From Streptosporangiales bacterium (GTDB lineage Bacteria; Actinomycetota; Actinomycetes; Streptosporangiales; Streptosporangiaceae), in NCBI GenBank assembly GCA_009380095.1, contig WHSL01000036.1:1-35493 (forward strand): DNA of 35,493 nucleotides. The letters run 5' to 3'. The position numbers were made by a program, and so were the translations under genes. The notes beneath the pieces were generated by a model, which did not search any database, was not told the origin of the DNA, and was given only the letters and a program-made list of their open reading frames with translations. Positions 22,140-29,572 of the stretch are shown piece by piece (position 1 is the first letter of the stretch; every line of letters begins with the position of its first letter).

Positions 22140-23483
22140 ATGCCCGGTATGTCGTCACCTCGGACGACACCCCCCACGACCCTGCGGCTGCCCTGGGACG
22201 TCCTGCGGCTGGCGGGGCGCTTCGCGCTCCCCCTCGTACTGTGGTTCAGCGCCGGTCAGGTCGTCAGATACCTGCTCGTGCAGGGGATGATCCGGGTCAA
22301 CCGGATCGAGTTGCTGGAACAGCTACACGTCAACCGTGTGGCGGCGATGCTGCTGCTCACCCTCATGATCATCCTGCAGATGGCGGTCATGGTGGGCATG
22401 CTCTACTCGGTCCGCCGTGGGCTGCGGAGTCTCGGCGACGCCGCGAACGAGCGGTTCTCCGTCGCCCTCGCCAGATCTCTGATGCCGTTCCTGGTCGTCT
22501 ACTTCGCCTGGAACCTCATCGCCAACGACGTGTTCGACGTCGTCCAGGCCGACATGCAGGCCAACTTCGACGAGGACGTCAACGACATCTTCGCCTCCGT
22601 ACTCGGCGGGCAGCCGCGGCAGAACGACAACCCGGCGGGCCAGCTGTTCATCCTGGACAGCCTGGGCATGCCGGTGCTGCTCGGCATCACCACGGTGGCC
22701 TGGGGTCTGCGGGTGGTCTGCGAGAAGTGGTACGAGCGCTCCGAGGGCCGGGTCGCCGGCGTCGGGATGGCGTACTTCGAGGGTGCGTTCAGCCTCTTCG
22801 GCATCTTCTCGATCACGCAGCTCATCGAGGGCGGCACGGCCTGGATCACGCAGCGCCGCGCGTGGGCCGGCACCGCCGACTTCTTCGGCTCGCTCGGCGG
22901 GCGCATCCCCGGGTGGGCGGACTTCTGGGCGCTGTTCGGCGACTTCACCCCGCACATCAAGGACGCCATCGGGCTGCCGCTGGTCTGGCTCACGATCGCG
23001 GTCCTGGTGTACGGGGTCGACGTCGAGGATCATCGCGCGGTCATCTCCGGCACCCGGCTGGAGGCGGCGGCGTCCCGGATCGCGGGGTTGCGCGGGTTCG
23101 TCCAGCGCCCGCTGGACTGGATCACCGCGGGGTCGCGCGACAAGTGGGTGCCGTTCGCCAACGCGCTCCGGCTGATCCTGCGGGGTGGCATGCCGCTGCT
23201 CGGGCTGTTCTGCCTGAGTTACGCGGCGCTGGACTTCGGGGCGGAGCACCTGTGGCGGTTCGCCGTGGAGCAGGTCGGTGGCGATCACGAGCTGGTGTTC
23301 TGGGCGTGGGCGTGGCATCCGCTCGACTTCGGCAGGCAGCTCGTCGTGGAGGTGCTGCGGGTGGCGCTGCTGGCCGCCACGTTCGACCTCGCCGTACGGC
23401 GCAGTGAGGCGCTCGCCGCCGCGGCCTCTCCGCCTCCGCCCCCGCCGGCTGCGGAGTCGGCCATGGTGGGTGCGCCGCGCTGA
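22140..23483 (+). CDS. Multi-pass membrane protein, module 2 (B)
   Basis: A 447-aa paralogue of the membrane protein at 19070-20296 with the same layout of about eight helices (approximately 22-48, 60-85, 104-122, 178-195, 211-232, 280-299, 345-364 and 390-420). It carries the shared SRDKWVPFANALRLILRGG segment and VLRVALLAATFDLAVRR end. Compared with A it has a longer loop after helix 3 rich in Asp and Asn (VVQADMQANFDEDVNDIF). The C-terminal 25 residues include a run of eight prolines in PPPPPPAAE context. It converges, 12 nt apart, on the module-2 trio. Family and function unknown. Confidence 0.75.
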   Translation: MPGMSSPRTTPPTTLRLPWDVLRLAGRFALPLVLWFSAGQVVRYLLVQGMIRVNRIELLEQLHVNRVAAMLLLTLMIILQMAVMVGMLYSVRRGLRSLGDAANERFSVALARSLMPFLVVYFAWNLIANDVFDVVQADMQANFDEDVNDIFASVLGGQPRQNDNPAGQLFILDSLGMPVLLGITTVAWGLRVVCEKWYERSEGRVAGVGMAYFEGAFSLFGIFSITQLIEGGTAWITQRRAWAGTADFFGSLGGRIPGWADFWALFGDFTPHIKDAIGLPLVWLTIAVLVYGVDVEDHRAVISGTRLEAAASRIAGLRGFVQRPLDWITAGSRDKWVPFANALRLILRGGMPLLGLFCLSYAALDFGAEHLWRFAVEQVGGDHELVFWAWAWHPLDFGRQLVVEVLRVALLAATFDLAVRRSEALAAAASPPPPPPAAESAMVGAPR

Positions 23484-23495
23484 GCGGCGCCGGGG

Positions 23496-24902
23496 TCAGA
23501 TCACGTTCCAGGTCTCGAAGCGGAGCGCGGGCGGGACCGACTTCATCCCCTTCAGCGGGGTGGACTTCGGCAGGATCACCAGGCGAACCTCGTTGAACTT
23601 GTTCCGCGGGATCGTGCAGGTGAGAGCGAACTGCTCGACCTTGCCCGGGACCTTGGCCGTGCCCAGCGGGGACAGTTGCCACTTCCGCCCCTGTGAGTCG
23701 CGCAGCTCGTAGGAGACGGCGGCCGAGCGCTTCACCGCGGTCGCGTCCATCGGCTTGAGGAACAGGTCGACCTTCACCTCCACGGCGCCGGGCGGGGCGG
23801 GTGAGGTGTCGAAGAGGGACTTGTTCTCGGTGATCTTGGCGGGGATCCAGCGGGTGTTGTAGAGCAGGCCGTACTTCATCTTCGGGATGTTCTGCACCCG
23901 CTCCTGGTTGGCCTTCTCCTCCGCTTCCGCGGCGAGGCCGTCGCGCATCGGCAGGTAGAGCGCGAGCGGCAGCGCCACCGCGACGCCGAGCAGTTGCAGG
24001 GCGATGATCGCCGGGAGCGGCAGCCGCCTCCGCTGCGGCGCGGCCAGCGGTTCAGATCCCCCCGGGATCTCGGGCACCCGCGGCACCGCGGGCACCGCGG
24101 CCGCCTCCGCCGCATCTCCCCGCCCTCGCCCTCGCGCCCGCCGTCGACGACGTCCCTTGGGCGGGGTCTCCCCACCGCCCTCCCACACCGACTCTTCCGG
24201 CACACCGCCGCTGCCGTATGGGCCGCCATACGGACCTCCGGGGCCGTGCGGGCCGCCGGGCCCGTGCGGACCTCCGGAGTCGTGGGGGCCGCCGGGGCCG
24301 TGCGGGCCGCCGGGATCGTGCGGGCCGCCAGGGCCGCCGTCGCCGTATGCGCCTCCGGGATACGGGCCCAGGGGCGCGTCCGGCGGTCCGGATGGATCTC
24401 CGGGGTGCGGGCCCGGCGGCATGGGCGGGGGCGTGCCCGCCCGCCCGCCCTGCGGCGGGGTCGGCCACCCCTGCCCCGGCCCCGTGCCCTGCTCGGGCCC
24501 GGCGTGGCTTGGTGCGGAGCGGGGTGGGGCCGGCCACGCCTGATTTGGTCCTGGGCCCTGCTCGGGCCCGGCGTGGCTTGGTGCGGAGCGGGGTGGGGCC
24601 GGCCACGCCTGATTTGGTCCTGGGCCCTGCTCGGGCCCGGCCTGGCTTGGTGCGGAGCCGGGCGGGACCGGCCACGCCTGGCCGGGTCCTGGGCCCTGCT
24701 CTGGTCCAGGCTGGCCTGGTGGGGAGCCGGGCGGCGGAACCGGCCAGTGCGGAGCTGAGCCGGGGTTGGGGGGCGTCCCCTCCTCCCAGCCGCGGGCGTC
24801 GTGGCCGGAGGGGGGTGTGGGGGGCTGGGGTGGGGGGTCGCCGGGTGGGGGTGGGCCGGGGAGATCGGGGTGGCCGCCGTAAGGGTTGCCTGAGCCGTTC
24901 AT
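23496..24902 (-). CDS. Pro-rich single-pass envelope protein, module 2 (Q3)
   Basis: A 468-aa protein in three parts. Residues 1-270 are Pro/Gly-rich and presumably cytoplasmic and disordered, with four tandem 23-aa repeats (core PEQGPGPNQAWPAPP) and a later GGPHGPGGPHDPGG region, then a very basic KGRRRRRARGRGRG patch. A single membrane helix follows (about 310-332, PAIIALQLLGVAVALPLALYL). The outer domain (about 345-468) is homologous to the whole of the small protein at 20298-20879 (ELRDSQGRKWQLSP, PPALRFETW). The positive patch before the helix puts the N-terminus inside. Its ATG overlaps the previous stop (ATGA). Compared with its module-1 counterpart, the long N-terminal region is an added feature. 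Confidence 0.75.
   Translation of the reverse strand: MNGSGNPYGGHPDLPGPPPPGDPPPQPPTPPSGHDARGWEEGTPPNPGSAPHWPVPPPGSPPGQPGPEQGPGPGQAWPVPPGSAPSQAGPEQGPGPNQAWPAPPRSAPSHAGPEQGPGPNQAWPAPPRSAPSHAGPEQGTGPGQGWPTPPQGGRAGTPPPMPPGPHPGDPSGPPDAPLGPYPGGAYGDGGPGGPHDPGGPHGPGGPHDSGGPHGPGGPHGPGGPYGGPYGSGGVPEESVWEGGGETPPKGRRRRRARGRGRGDAAEAAAVPAVPRVPEIPGGSEPLAAPQRRRLPLPAIIALQLLGVAVALPLALYLPMRDGLAAEAEEKANQERVQNIPKMKYGLLYNTRWIPAKITENKSLFDTSPAPPGAVEVKVDLFLKPMDATAVKRSAAVSYELRDSQGRKWQLSPLGTAKVPGKVEQFALTCTIPRNKFNEVRLVILPKSTPLKGMKSVPPALRFETWNVI
24487..24762. repeat. Four 69-bp tandem repeats in Q3
   Basis: A 69-bp unit recurs with exact period: GCTCGGGCCC starts at 24491, 24560 and 24629, and a diverged GCTCTGGTCC starts at 24698. 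The two inner copies are almost identical. Each encodes 23 residues, so copy number can change without a frameshift. Confidence 0.9.
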
Positions 24903-26767
24903 GAGGCCCCCTTGGGCAGCAGGCGACCGGGCTCGGGCTGCTCGATCAGCCGCTTCGCCTTGGCCGCGTCGAGCCCGAGGTCGATCTCCACGCCGTAGCC
25001 CGGCACCTGCACGCTGGCCCCGGCCGCGAAGTTGCTCGGCTGCAGCTTGTCGTCCGAGACCTGGAGCACGGCGCCGGCGAGGTCGGCACCCTTGGACACC
25101 TCGAACACGTACGCGCTCGGCGTCCAGTACCCGGCGTTCACCACCTGCTCCTCCATGAGCTCCGCGAGCAGCGCCTTGTCCATCGGTTCGAAGCGGGTGC
25201 CGCCGGCGGTCACCAGGTTGGCGGCGCGCAGCGTCTTGGGCTCCTTGGCGGCGCTGGCCTGGACGGCGATGATCACGAAGACCCCGTCGGTGGCGGCCTT
25301 CTTCCGGCCGCCGATTCCGTCCCAGCCGATCACGCGGGCGGAGTGCACGGAGTCCACCTTGAACGAGAAGCGCGTGGTGGCGACCGGTTCCCCGATCTTG
25401 CCGGTCTCCAGCAGGGGGGCGTAACGCTGTTCGTACTCATCCGGCACGGCCCCGCGCACGTACAGCGCACCCCCCAGCAGCGCCAGCCCGATCACCCCGG
25501 ACAACAACCGCATTCCCAGCGGCCGCTTCGCCGCGGGCACAGGCTCCGGCCCGCCGTCATCCCCCGCGACCCCCGCTGCCCAAGGCCCTCCACCGGACGA
25601 CCGCCCCGACTCGGAGGACGACCGCCCAGACCCATACGGCCCGTCGGAAGCGGCCTCACCGAACGCGGGCCCCCCGAACGCAGATCCCCCGAACGCAAGC
25701 GCTCCCGGCGCGGCTTCCCCCGGTGCGGCCTCCCCGGGCGCGGATTGCCCTGGCACGAGCTGCCCAGGAGCGGACTGCCCAGGTGCGGCCTGTCCGGGCG
25801 CGAGCTGCCCGGGGAACGGCTGCCCGGACTCCGGGAACTCCGACGGCCGCGCGGGAGGCTGCGGCGGCGCGGCGGGAGGTTGAGGGGGCGCGGTGGGTGG
25901 CTGCGGTGGCGCAGTCAGACGCTCGGGCGCGGCCGCCTCGGGCTCGGCCACCACCGGCGGCGGAGCCGAGAGCGGCATGGACGGCGTCCACGGCCGCTCG
26001 TCTCGTGCCCGGAAGGGGTCCGACGGCTCGCCGGCAGGGGGCCGGGGAGCAGGGGTCCATGGCTGCTCGGTGGCGGCGGGGACCGTGCCTGGTCCCGCCG
26101 GATCCTCGTGAGATGGGCCAGGAGCAGGCGGGGAGGAAGGACCCAGCGCGTCCTCGAAGGGCTCCGAGTACCGGGCGGAGGCCTGACGGAGCAGCTCTTC
26201 CGTGGACGGCGGCGGCTCCGGGAACGGATCAGGATCCGCGCTCCACCGGAACGGCCCGGCGTCGGACCGCGAGGGCTCCGGGAACGGATCCGGCCCCGTG
26301 GTTTGCGGAAAGATCTCGGGGTCGGGCGCCGGCGAGGACGCCGGGAGCGGATCCTGATTCGCGCTCCACCGGTACGGCTCGGGGCCGGACGACGTGGCCT
26401 CCGGGTCCGCGCTCCACCGGAAGGGCTCGGGATCGGACGACGTGGCCTCCGGGTCCGCGCTCCACCGGAAGGGCTCGGGATCGGACGACGTGGCCTCCGG
26501 GTCCGCGCTCCACCGGAAGGGCTCGGGACGCGACGGCGAGGGCTCCGGGCCCGGGGTGCGCGGGAGGAGCTCCGGCTCGGGTGGCGGTGAGGGCTCCGGG
26601 AAGGGATCCGGGTCCGGGGTGCGGGGGAAGGGGTCAGGGTCGTCGGGTGGGGAGACCTGGCGGAAGGGCTCGGTGGAGGAGGCCGGGTGGGGGTGCGGTG
26701 TGCCATCGGGGGGTGTGCTGGAACGCACCCCGCTCCCGTGCTCGTCGGGATAGCCTTCGCGCCTCAT
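24899..26767 (-). CDS. Pro-rich single-pass envelope protein, module 2 (Q2)
   Basis: A 622-aa protein. Residues 1-430 are a Pro/Glu/Ser-rich, low-complexity cytoplasmic region with a tandem 16-aa repeat (PEPFRWSADPEATSSD, three good copies plus diverged ones), TAPPQPP/AAPPQPP units and a PGQSAPGQLVPGQ five-residue periodicity. A membrane helix follows near 445-465 (LLSGVIGLALLGGALYV). The outer domain (about 480-622) is the paralogue of the whole small protein at 20876-21442 (FSFKVDSVHSARV, DGVFVIIAVQASA, SAYVFEVSKG, GVEIDLGL). Start and stop overlap the neighbours by ATGA. The FRW-centred repeats look like short linear binding sites and might contact the ATPases encoded nearby; that is inference. 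Confidence 0.75.
   Translation of the reverse strand: MRREGYPDEHGSGVRSSTPPDGTPHPHPASSTEPFRQVSPPDDPDPFPRTPDPDPFPEPSPPPEPELLPRTPGPEPSPSRPEPFRWSADPEATSSDPEPFRWSADPEATSSDPEPFRWSADPEATSSGPEPYRWSANQDPLPASSPAPDPEIFPQTTGPDPFPEPSRSDAGPFRWSADPDPFPEPPPSTEELLRQASARYSEPFEDALGPSSPPAPGPSHEDPAGPGTVPAATEQPWTPAPRPPAGEPSDPFRARDERPWTPSMPLSAPPPVVAEPEAAAPERLTAPPQPPTAPPQPPAAPPQPPARPSEFPESGQPFPGQLAPGQAAPGQSAPGQLVPGQSAPGEAAPGEAAPGALAFGGSAFGGPAFGEAASDGPYGSGRSSSESGRSSGGGPWAAGVAGDDGGPEPVPAAKRPLGMRLLSGVIGLALLGGALYVRGAVPDEYEQRYAPLLETGKIGEPVATTRFSFKVDSVHSARVIGWDGIGGRKKAATDGVFVIIAVQASAAKEPKTLRAANLVTAGGTRFEPMDKALLAELMEEQVVNAGYWTPSAYVFEVSKGADLAGAVLQVSDDKLQPSNFAAGASVQVPGYGVEIDLGLDAAKAKRLIEQPEPGRLLPKGAS
26380..26540. repeat. 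48-bp tandem repeats in Q2
   Basis: A 48-bp unit starting GCCTCCGGGTCCGCGCTCC recurs at 26397, 26445 and 26493 with almost no divergence; a diverged copy precedes it at about 26349. It encodes the 16-aa PEPFRWSADPEATSSD repeat. The near-identity points to recent expansion. Confidence 0.9.
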
Positions 26768-27432
26768 GGCCGCGTGACCGTCTCATAGCGGAGCTCGGAC
26801 CGGCCGATCGGCACGGCCTTCCTGCGGTCGTCCTCGTCCCGGATCAGCAACCAGGAGTGCGCACCGGTGAACGCCTCCGCGTGGTCCTCGAAGCTGCCGA
26901 ACGTGAGCTTCAGCGGCTGCGCGGGCGGCCGCCCGCCGGGCAGCTCGAAGGTCAGCACGACGAGCGTGGGCAGCCCGGGCTGCAGCAGTTCGGTCTTGGT
27001 CCGCCCGGTGTACGCGGCCGCCGCGATCAGGCGGTGACCCTCGATGAGGACGCTCGTCTCACGCTCGGGCGGGTGGCCTGTCACCAGCGGCGCCCCGGTG
27101 AACGGGTCGTCGCCGATGTCGTAGTCCAGCTTGGCCGTCGAAGAGCTGGTGTTGGTGACCGTGAAGGCGACGTCCAGGAACGGCACCGTGCCGTCCTTGA
27201 ACTCGTACCCCTTCTTGGTACGGACCACGGCCTTCTCCACCCGAACCTGATACCGCTCCATGTCGATCTGCTGCCCCACCGTGAAGTGTGGCGGCCCCTT
27301 CTCGGCGGCGGCCTCGAATCCCCCGGTCAACGCCGCCACGGCAGCGATCAGCAGCACGCCGGTGAGTGCTCCGAGAACGGCGGCACGGCCCAGCGTGAGG
27401 CGCCGACCACCGGAGGCGGGAGAGGCGTGCAT
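26764..27432 (-). CDS. Single-pass Ig-like envelope protein, module 2 (Q1)
   Basis: A 222-aa protein heading the module-2 trio. The N-terminal helix spans about residues 15-37 (GRAAVLGALTGVLLIAAVAAL). The outer domain begins FTVGQQIDMERYQVRVEK and includes PFLDVAFTVTNTSSSTAKL, TELLQPGLPTLVVLTFELP and LKLTFGSFEDH. It is the paralogue of the protein at 21439-22014 and belongs to the same DUF4352-like kind. The ATG at 27432 has TAGTAT 7 nt upstream and no ribosome binding site, so it is probably leaderless. The gene is divergent from the VirD4/TraG-like ATPase gene, across a 171-bp gap. Confidence 0.75.
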   Translation of the reverse strand: MHASPASGGRRLTLGRAAVLGALTGVLLIAAVAALTGGFEAAAEKGPPHFTVGQQIDMERYQVRVEKAVVRTKKGYEFKDGTVPFLDVAFTVTNTSSSTAKLDYDIGDDPFTGAPLVTGHPPERETSVLIEGHRLIAAAAYTGRTKTELLQPGLPTLVVLTFELPGGRPPAQPLKLTFGSFEDHAEAFTGAHSWLLIRDEDDRRKAVPIGRSELRYETVTRP

Positions 27433-27439
27433 CGAGGCG

Positions 27440-27445
27440 ATACTA
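27440..27445 (-). promoter_or_regulatory. Candidate -10 for the module-2 trio
   Basis: TAGTAT on the minus strand with 7 nt to the ATG at 27432. A convincing -35 was not found. Confidence 0.45.
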
Positions 27446-27603
27446 ACGGGGAGGTCACGATGGAAATGGGCAGAACGGTCGAATCCGCATCCCCGGGCCG
27501 CTGACCGGGTCCGGCCGGAACGCGCCCGGGACCCCTCACGTCCTACAGGATCGGCCCACCCGACCTGGACACGTACGTGCCGTGCTGGAAGCCTTATCCC
27601 GCG

Positions 27604-29472
27604 ATGGCGAAAGGTGGCATTCCCGTATCCGGCCCGAGGCGAGCCAGATACCTCATCCCCCAGGGGACGCCGCGCCGGGCCGAGCTGCTGGCCGGGATCT
27701 GGACCGTGTTGCTCCTGGTCCACATCCTGGCGGCACAGCTCACCGCGGTGTCCGCGGTCGTGCTGTACGGCCTGGCCCGGGCCGCTCGGCTGCCCGCGGG
27801 CTGGCTGCTGGCCCCGGCCGCCGCCGGCCTGCTCTGGGCGCTGGCGACCGGCCCCGCCGACGCGGTGGCCGGCCTGCTCGCCGGCCCAACCCAGGTGCTG
27901 GACTTCCTCGGCGGCATCCCCGGCCACCCGGAGCGCCTGCGCGACCTCGGCGCCGCCTGGCAGGGCTGGCAGGTGTGGCTGCCCGCGCAGCTCCCGCTGG
28001 CCCTGGTGCTCGGCGCCGGCGAGGCGATGATCGGGGTCTGGCTGCACCGGCTGCACACCGACGCGTGGAAGCTCGAGCCGTCCCGGCCCGGGCCGCTCGC
28101 CGTGCTCCGCCGCCTCCGCAACACGCGGGCGCTGCGCGGCGGCGCGGTGGTCACGAAGGACGGGGCCGCGCTCGGCGTCGTACCGGAGACCGGGGAGCGC
28201 GCGGAGCTGAGCTGGCGCGAGGTACGGGCCGGCGTGCTCGTCGTGGGCGCCGCCGACTCCGGCAAGACCACCACCGGCTTCCAGCTGCTGCACGCGGCGA
28301 TCCGGCGCCGCCGCCCGGCGATCGTGATCGACCTCGCCGGGTCCGGCCGGCTGGCGGGCTGGATCGAGGAGGCCTGCCGGGACACCGGTACGCCGTTCCA
28401 GCGTTTCGGCCCGGACGGCCCCGCGTACTACGACCCCGGCAAGCGCGCGAACCCCGCGACCCGCGCCCGGCTCTACACCGACATGATCGACTGGCGCGGC
28501 AGCGCCGACCAGTACCGCCGCAGCGCCACCGCCTACCTCCGCGACCTCTTCGACGTCGCCGACGCCGCGCCCGGCGACCCCCGCGCCTCCTCCCTCGACG
28601 AGGCCGTACACCTGCTCACCCCCGCCTCGCTCCGCGCCCGCGCCGACCTGGTGCCCGACTACCACCCCGAGCGGGCCGCGCTGTCGGAGCGCGTCCGGGT
28701 GGCCCTCGGCGTCGCCGCGGACGACCGGCAGTCGCTGGCCGCCGTCACCGAGCAACTGCGCGAGGTGCACGGCTCCGCGTACGGCCGGTGGCTCCGGCCC
28801 GACCCGCACGTGACCGACCGCACCGCCCCGCCGGACACCGAGATCGACCTGGACGAGGTGCTCGCCCGCCGCGGCGTGGTGCTGTTCTCCCTCGACACAG
28901 CCGTGTACGGCCGCCCGGCCGCACTCGTCGCCGGCCTCGTCGCGGCCGACGTGCTGGAGCGCTGCGCCGAGGTGCGCCGGCTGGGGCTGGACGCCGACGG
29001 GCTGCTCTGGGTGGACGGCTGCGAGGCGCTGCGCACCGCGACCCTCACCGACCTCATCGGCCGCGGTGCGGACGCCGGGCTCGGCGCGATGCTCACCACG
29101 GCCGCCCTGGTCGCCTCGCAGGGGTCGCCGGTGGAGCGGCTGAGCGAGCTGGCGGGCACGCTCATCGTCCACCGCGTCACCGACCCCGCCTCCGCGGAGC
29201 GGCTGGCCCGGCTCACCGGCGAGCGGCCGAGCGTGACGGAGACCACGCCGTCCGTCCAGCCGCAGGGCGCCGGCCCGGCCGCCGGGCAGCCGGTCACGCC
29301 GGCCACCGCCCAGCCGGTGCTGCTCCGCGGCCCCGCCGTACCCCCCGAGGACCTGCAGGAACTCAGCGATGGTGAGTTCGTCCTCACCGTCCGCTCACCG
29401 AAGCGCCGTCTCCTCGCCCCGGTCCGTACCGTCGGACGAGAATCCGGCCGATCACCAGGCCAGAGGAGTTGA
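27604..29472 (+). CDS. VirD4/TraG-like membrane ATPase
   Basis: A 622-aa protein with an N-terminal membrane part (helices about residues 25-55, 60-80 and 120-145) and a cytoplasmic P-loop ATPase domain. Walker A is GAADSGKT (215-222) in VLVVGAADSGKTTTGF. The Walker B-like strand is LLWVDGCEAL, where the usual DE reads DG. GVVLFSLDTAVYGRPAALVA and TLIVHRVTDPASAERLARLTG match the TraM-recognition part of coupling proteins, and DGEFVLTVRSPKRRLLAPVR ends the domain. Coupling ATPases recruit substrate to type IV secretion or conjugation channels. The start is uncertain: ATG at 27604 is chosen, but GTG at 27577 is in frame. It leads a run of three plus-strand genes. Confidence 0.75.
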   Translation: MAKGGIPVSGPRRARYLIPQGTPRRAELLAGIWTVLLLVHILAAQLTAVSAVVLYGLARAARLPAGWLLAPAAAGLLWALATGPADAVAGLLAGPTQVLDFLGGIPGHPERLRDLGAAWQGWQVWLPAQLPLALVLGAGEAMIGVWLHRLHTDAWKLEPSRPGPLAVLRRLRNTRALRGGAVVTKDGAALGVVPETGERAELSWREVRAGVLVVGAADSGKTTTGFQLLHAAIRRRRPAIVIDLAGSGRLAGWIEEACRDTGTPFQRFGPDGPAYYDPGKRANPATRARLYTDMIDWRGSADQYRRSATAYLRDLFDVADAAPGDPRASSLDEAVHLLTPASLRARADLVPDYHPERAALSERVRVALGVAADDRQSLAAVTEQLREVHGSAYGRWLRPDPHVTDRTAPPDTEIDLDEVLARRGVVLFSLDTAVYGRPAALVAGLVAADVLERCAEVRRLGLDADGLLWVDGCEALRTATLTDLIGRGADAGLGAMLTTAALVASQGSPVERLSELAGTLIVHRVTDPASAERLARLTGERPSVTETTPSVQPQGAGPAAGQPVTPATAQPVLLRGPAVPPEDLQELSDGEFVLTVRSPKRRLLAPVRTVGRESGRSPGQRS

Positions 29473-29520
29473 GCCAATCGATGAGAACGGTGCGCCAGAG
29501 GGGTTGTCAGCTTTTACGCT

Positions 29521-29572
29521 GTCTGCCAAGGACTGACCGGTTTTCCCCTGCAGATGTCGCGAGGTGGCAGAC
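29521..29572 (+). promoter_or_regulatory. Inverted repeat hiding a ribosome binding site
   Basis: GTCTGCCA (29521-29528) and TGGCAGAC (29565-29572) are perfect 8-bp complements. The right arm overlaps the GAGGTGG ribosome binding site and ends exactly before the GTG at 29573, so folding would block translation. Confidence 0.45.
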
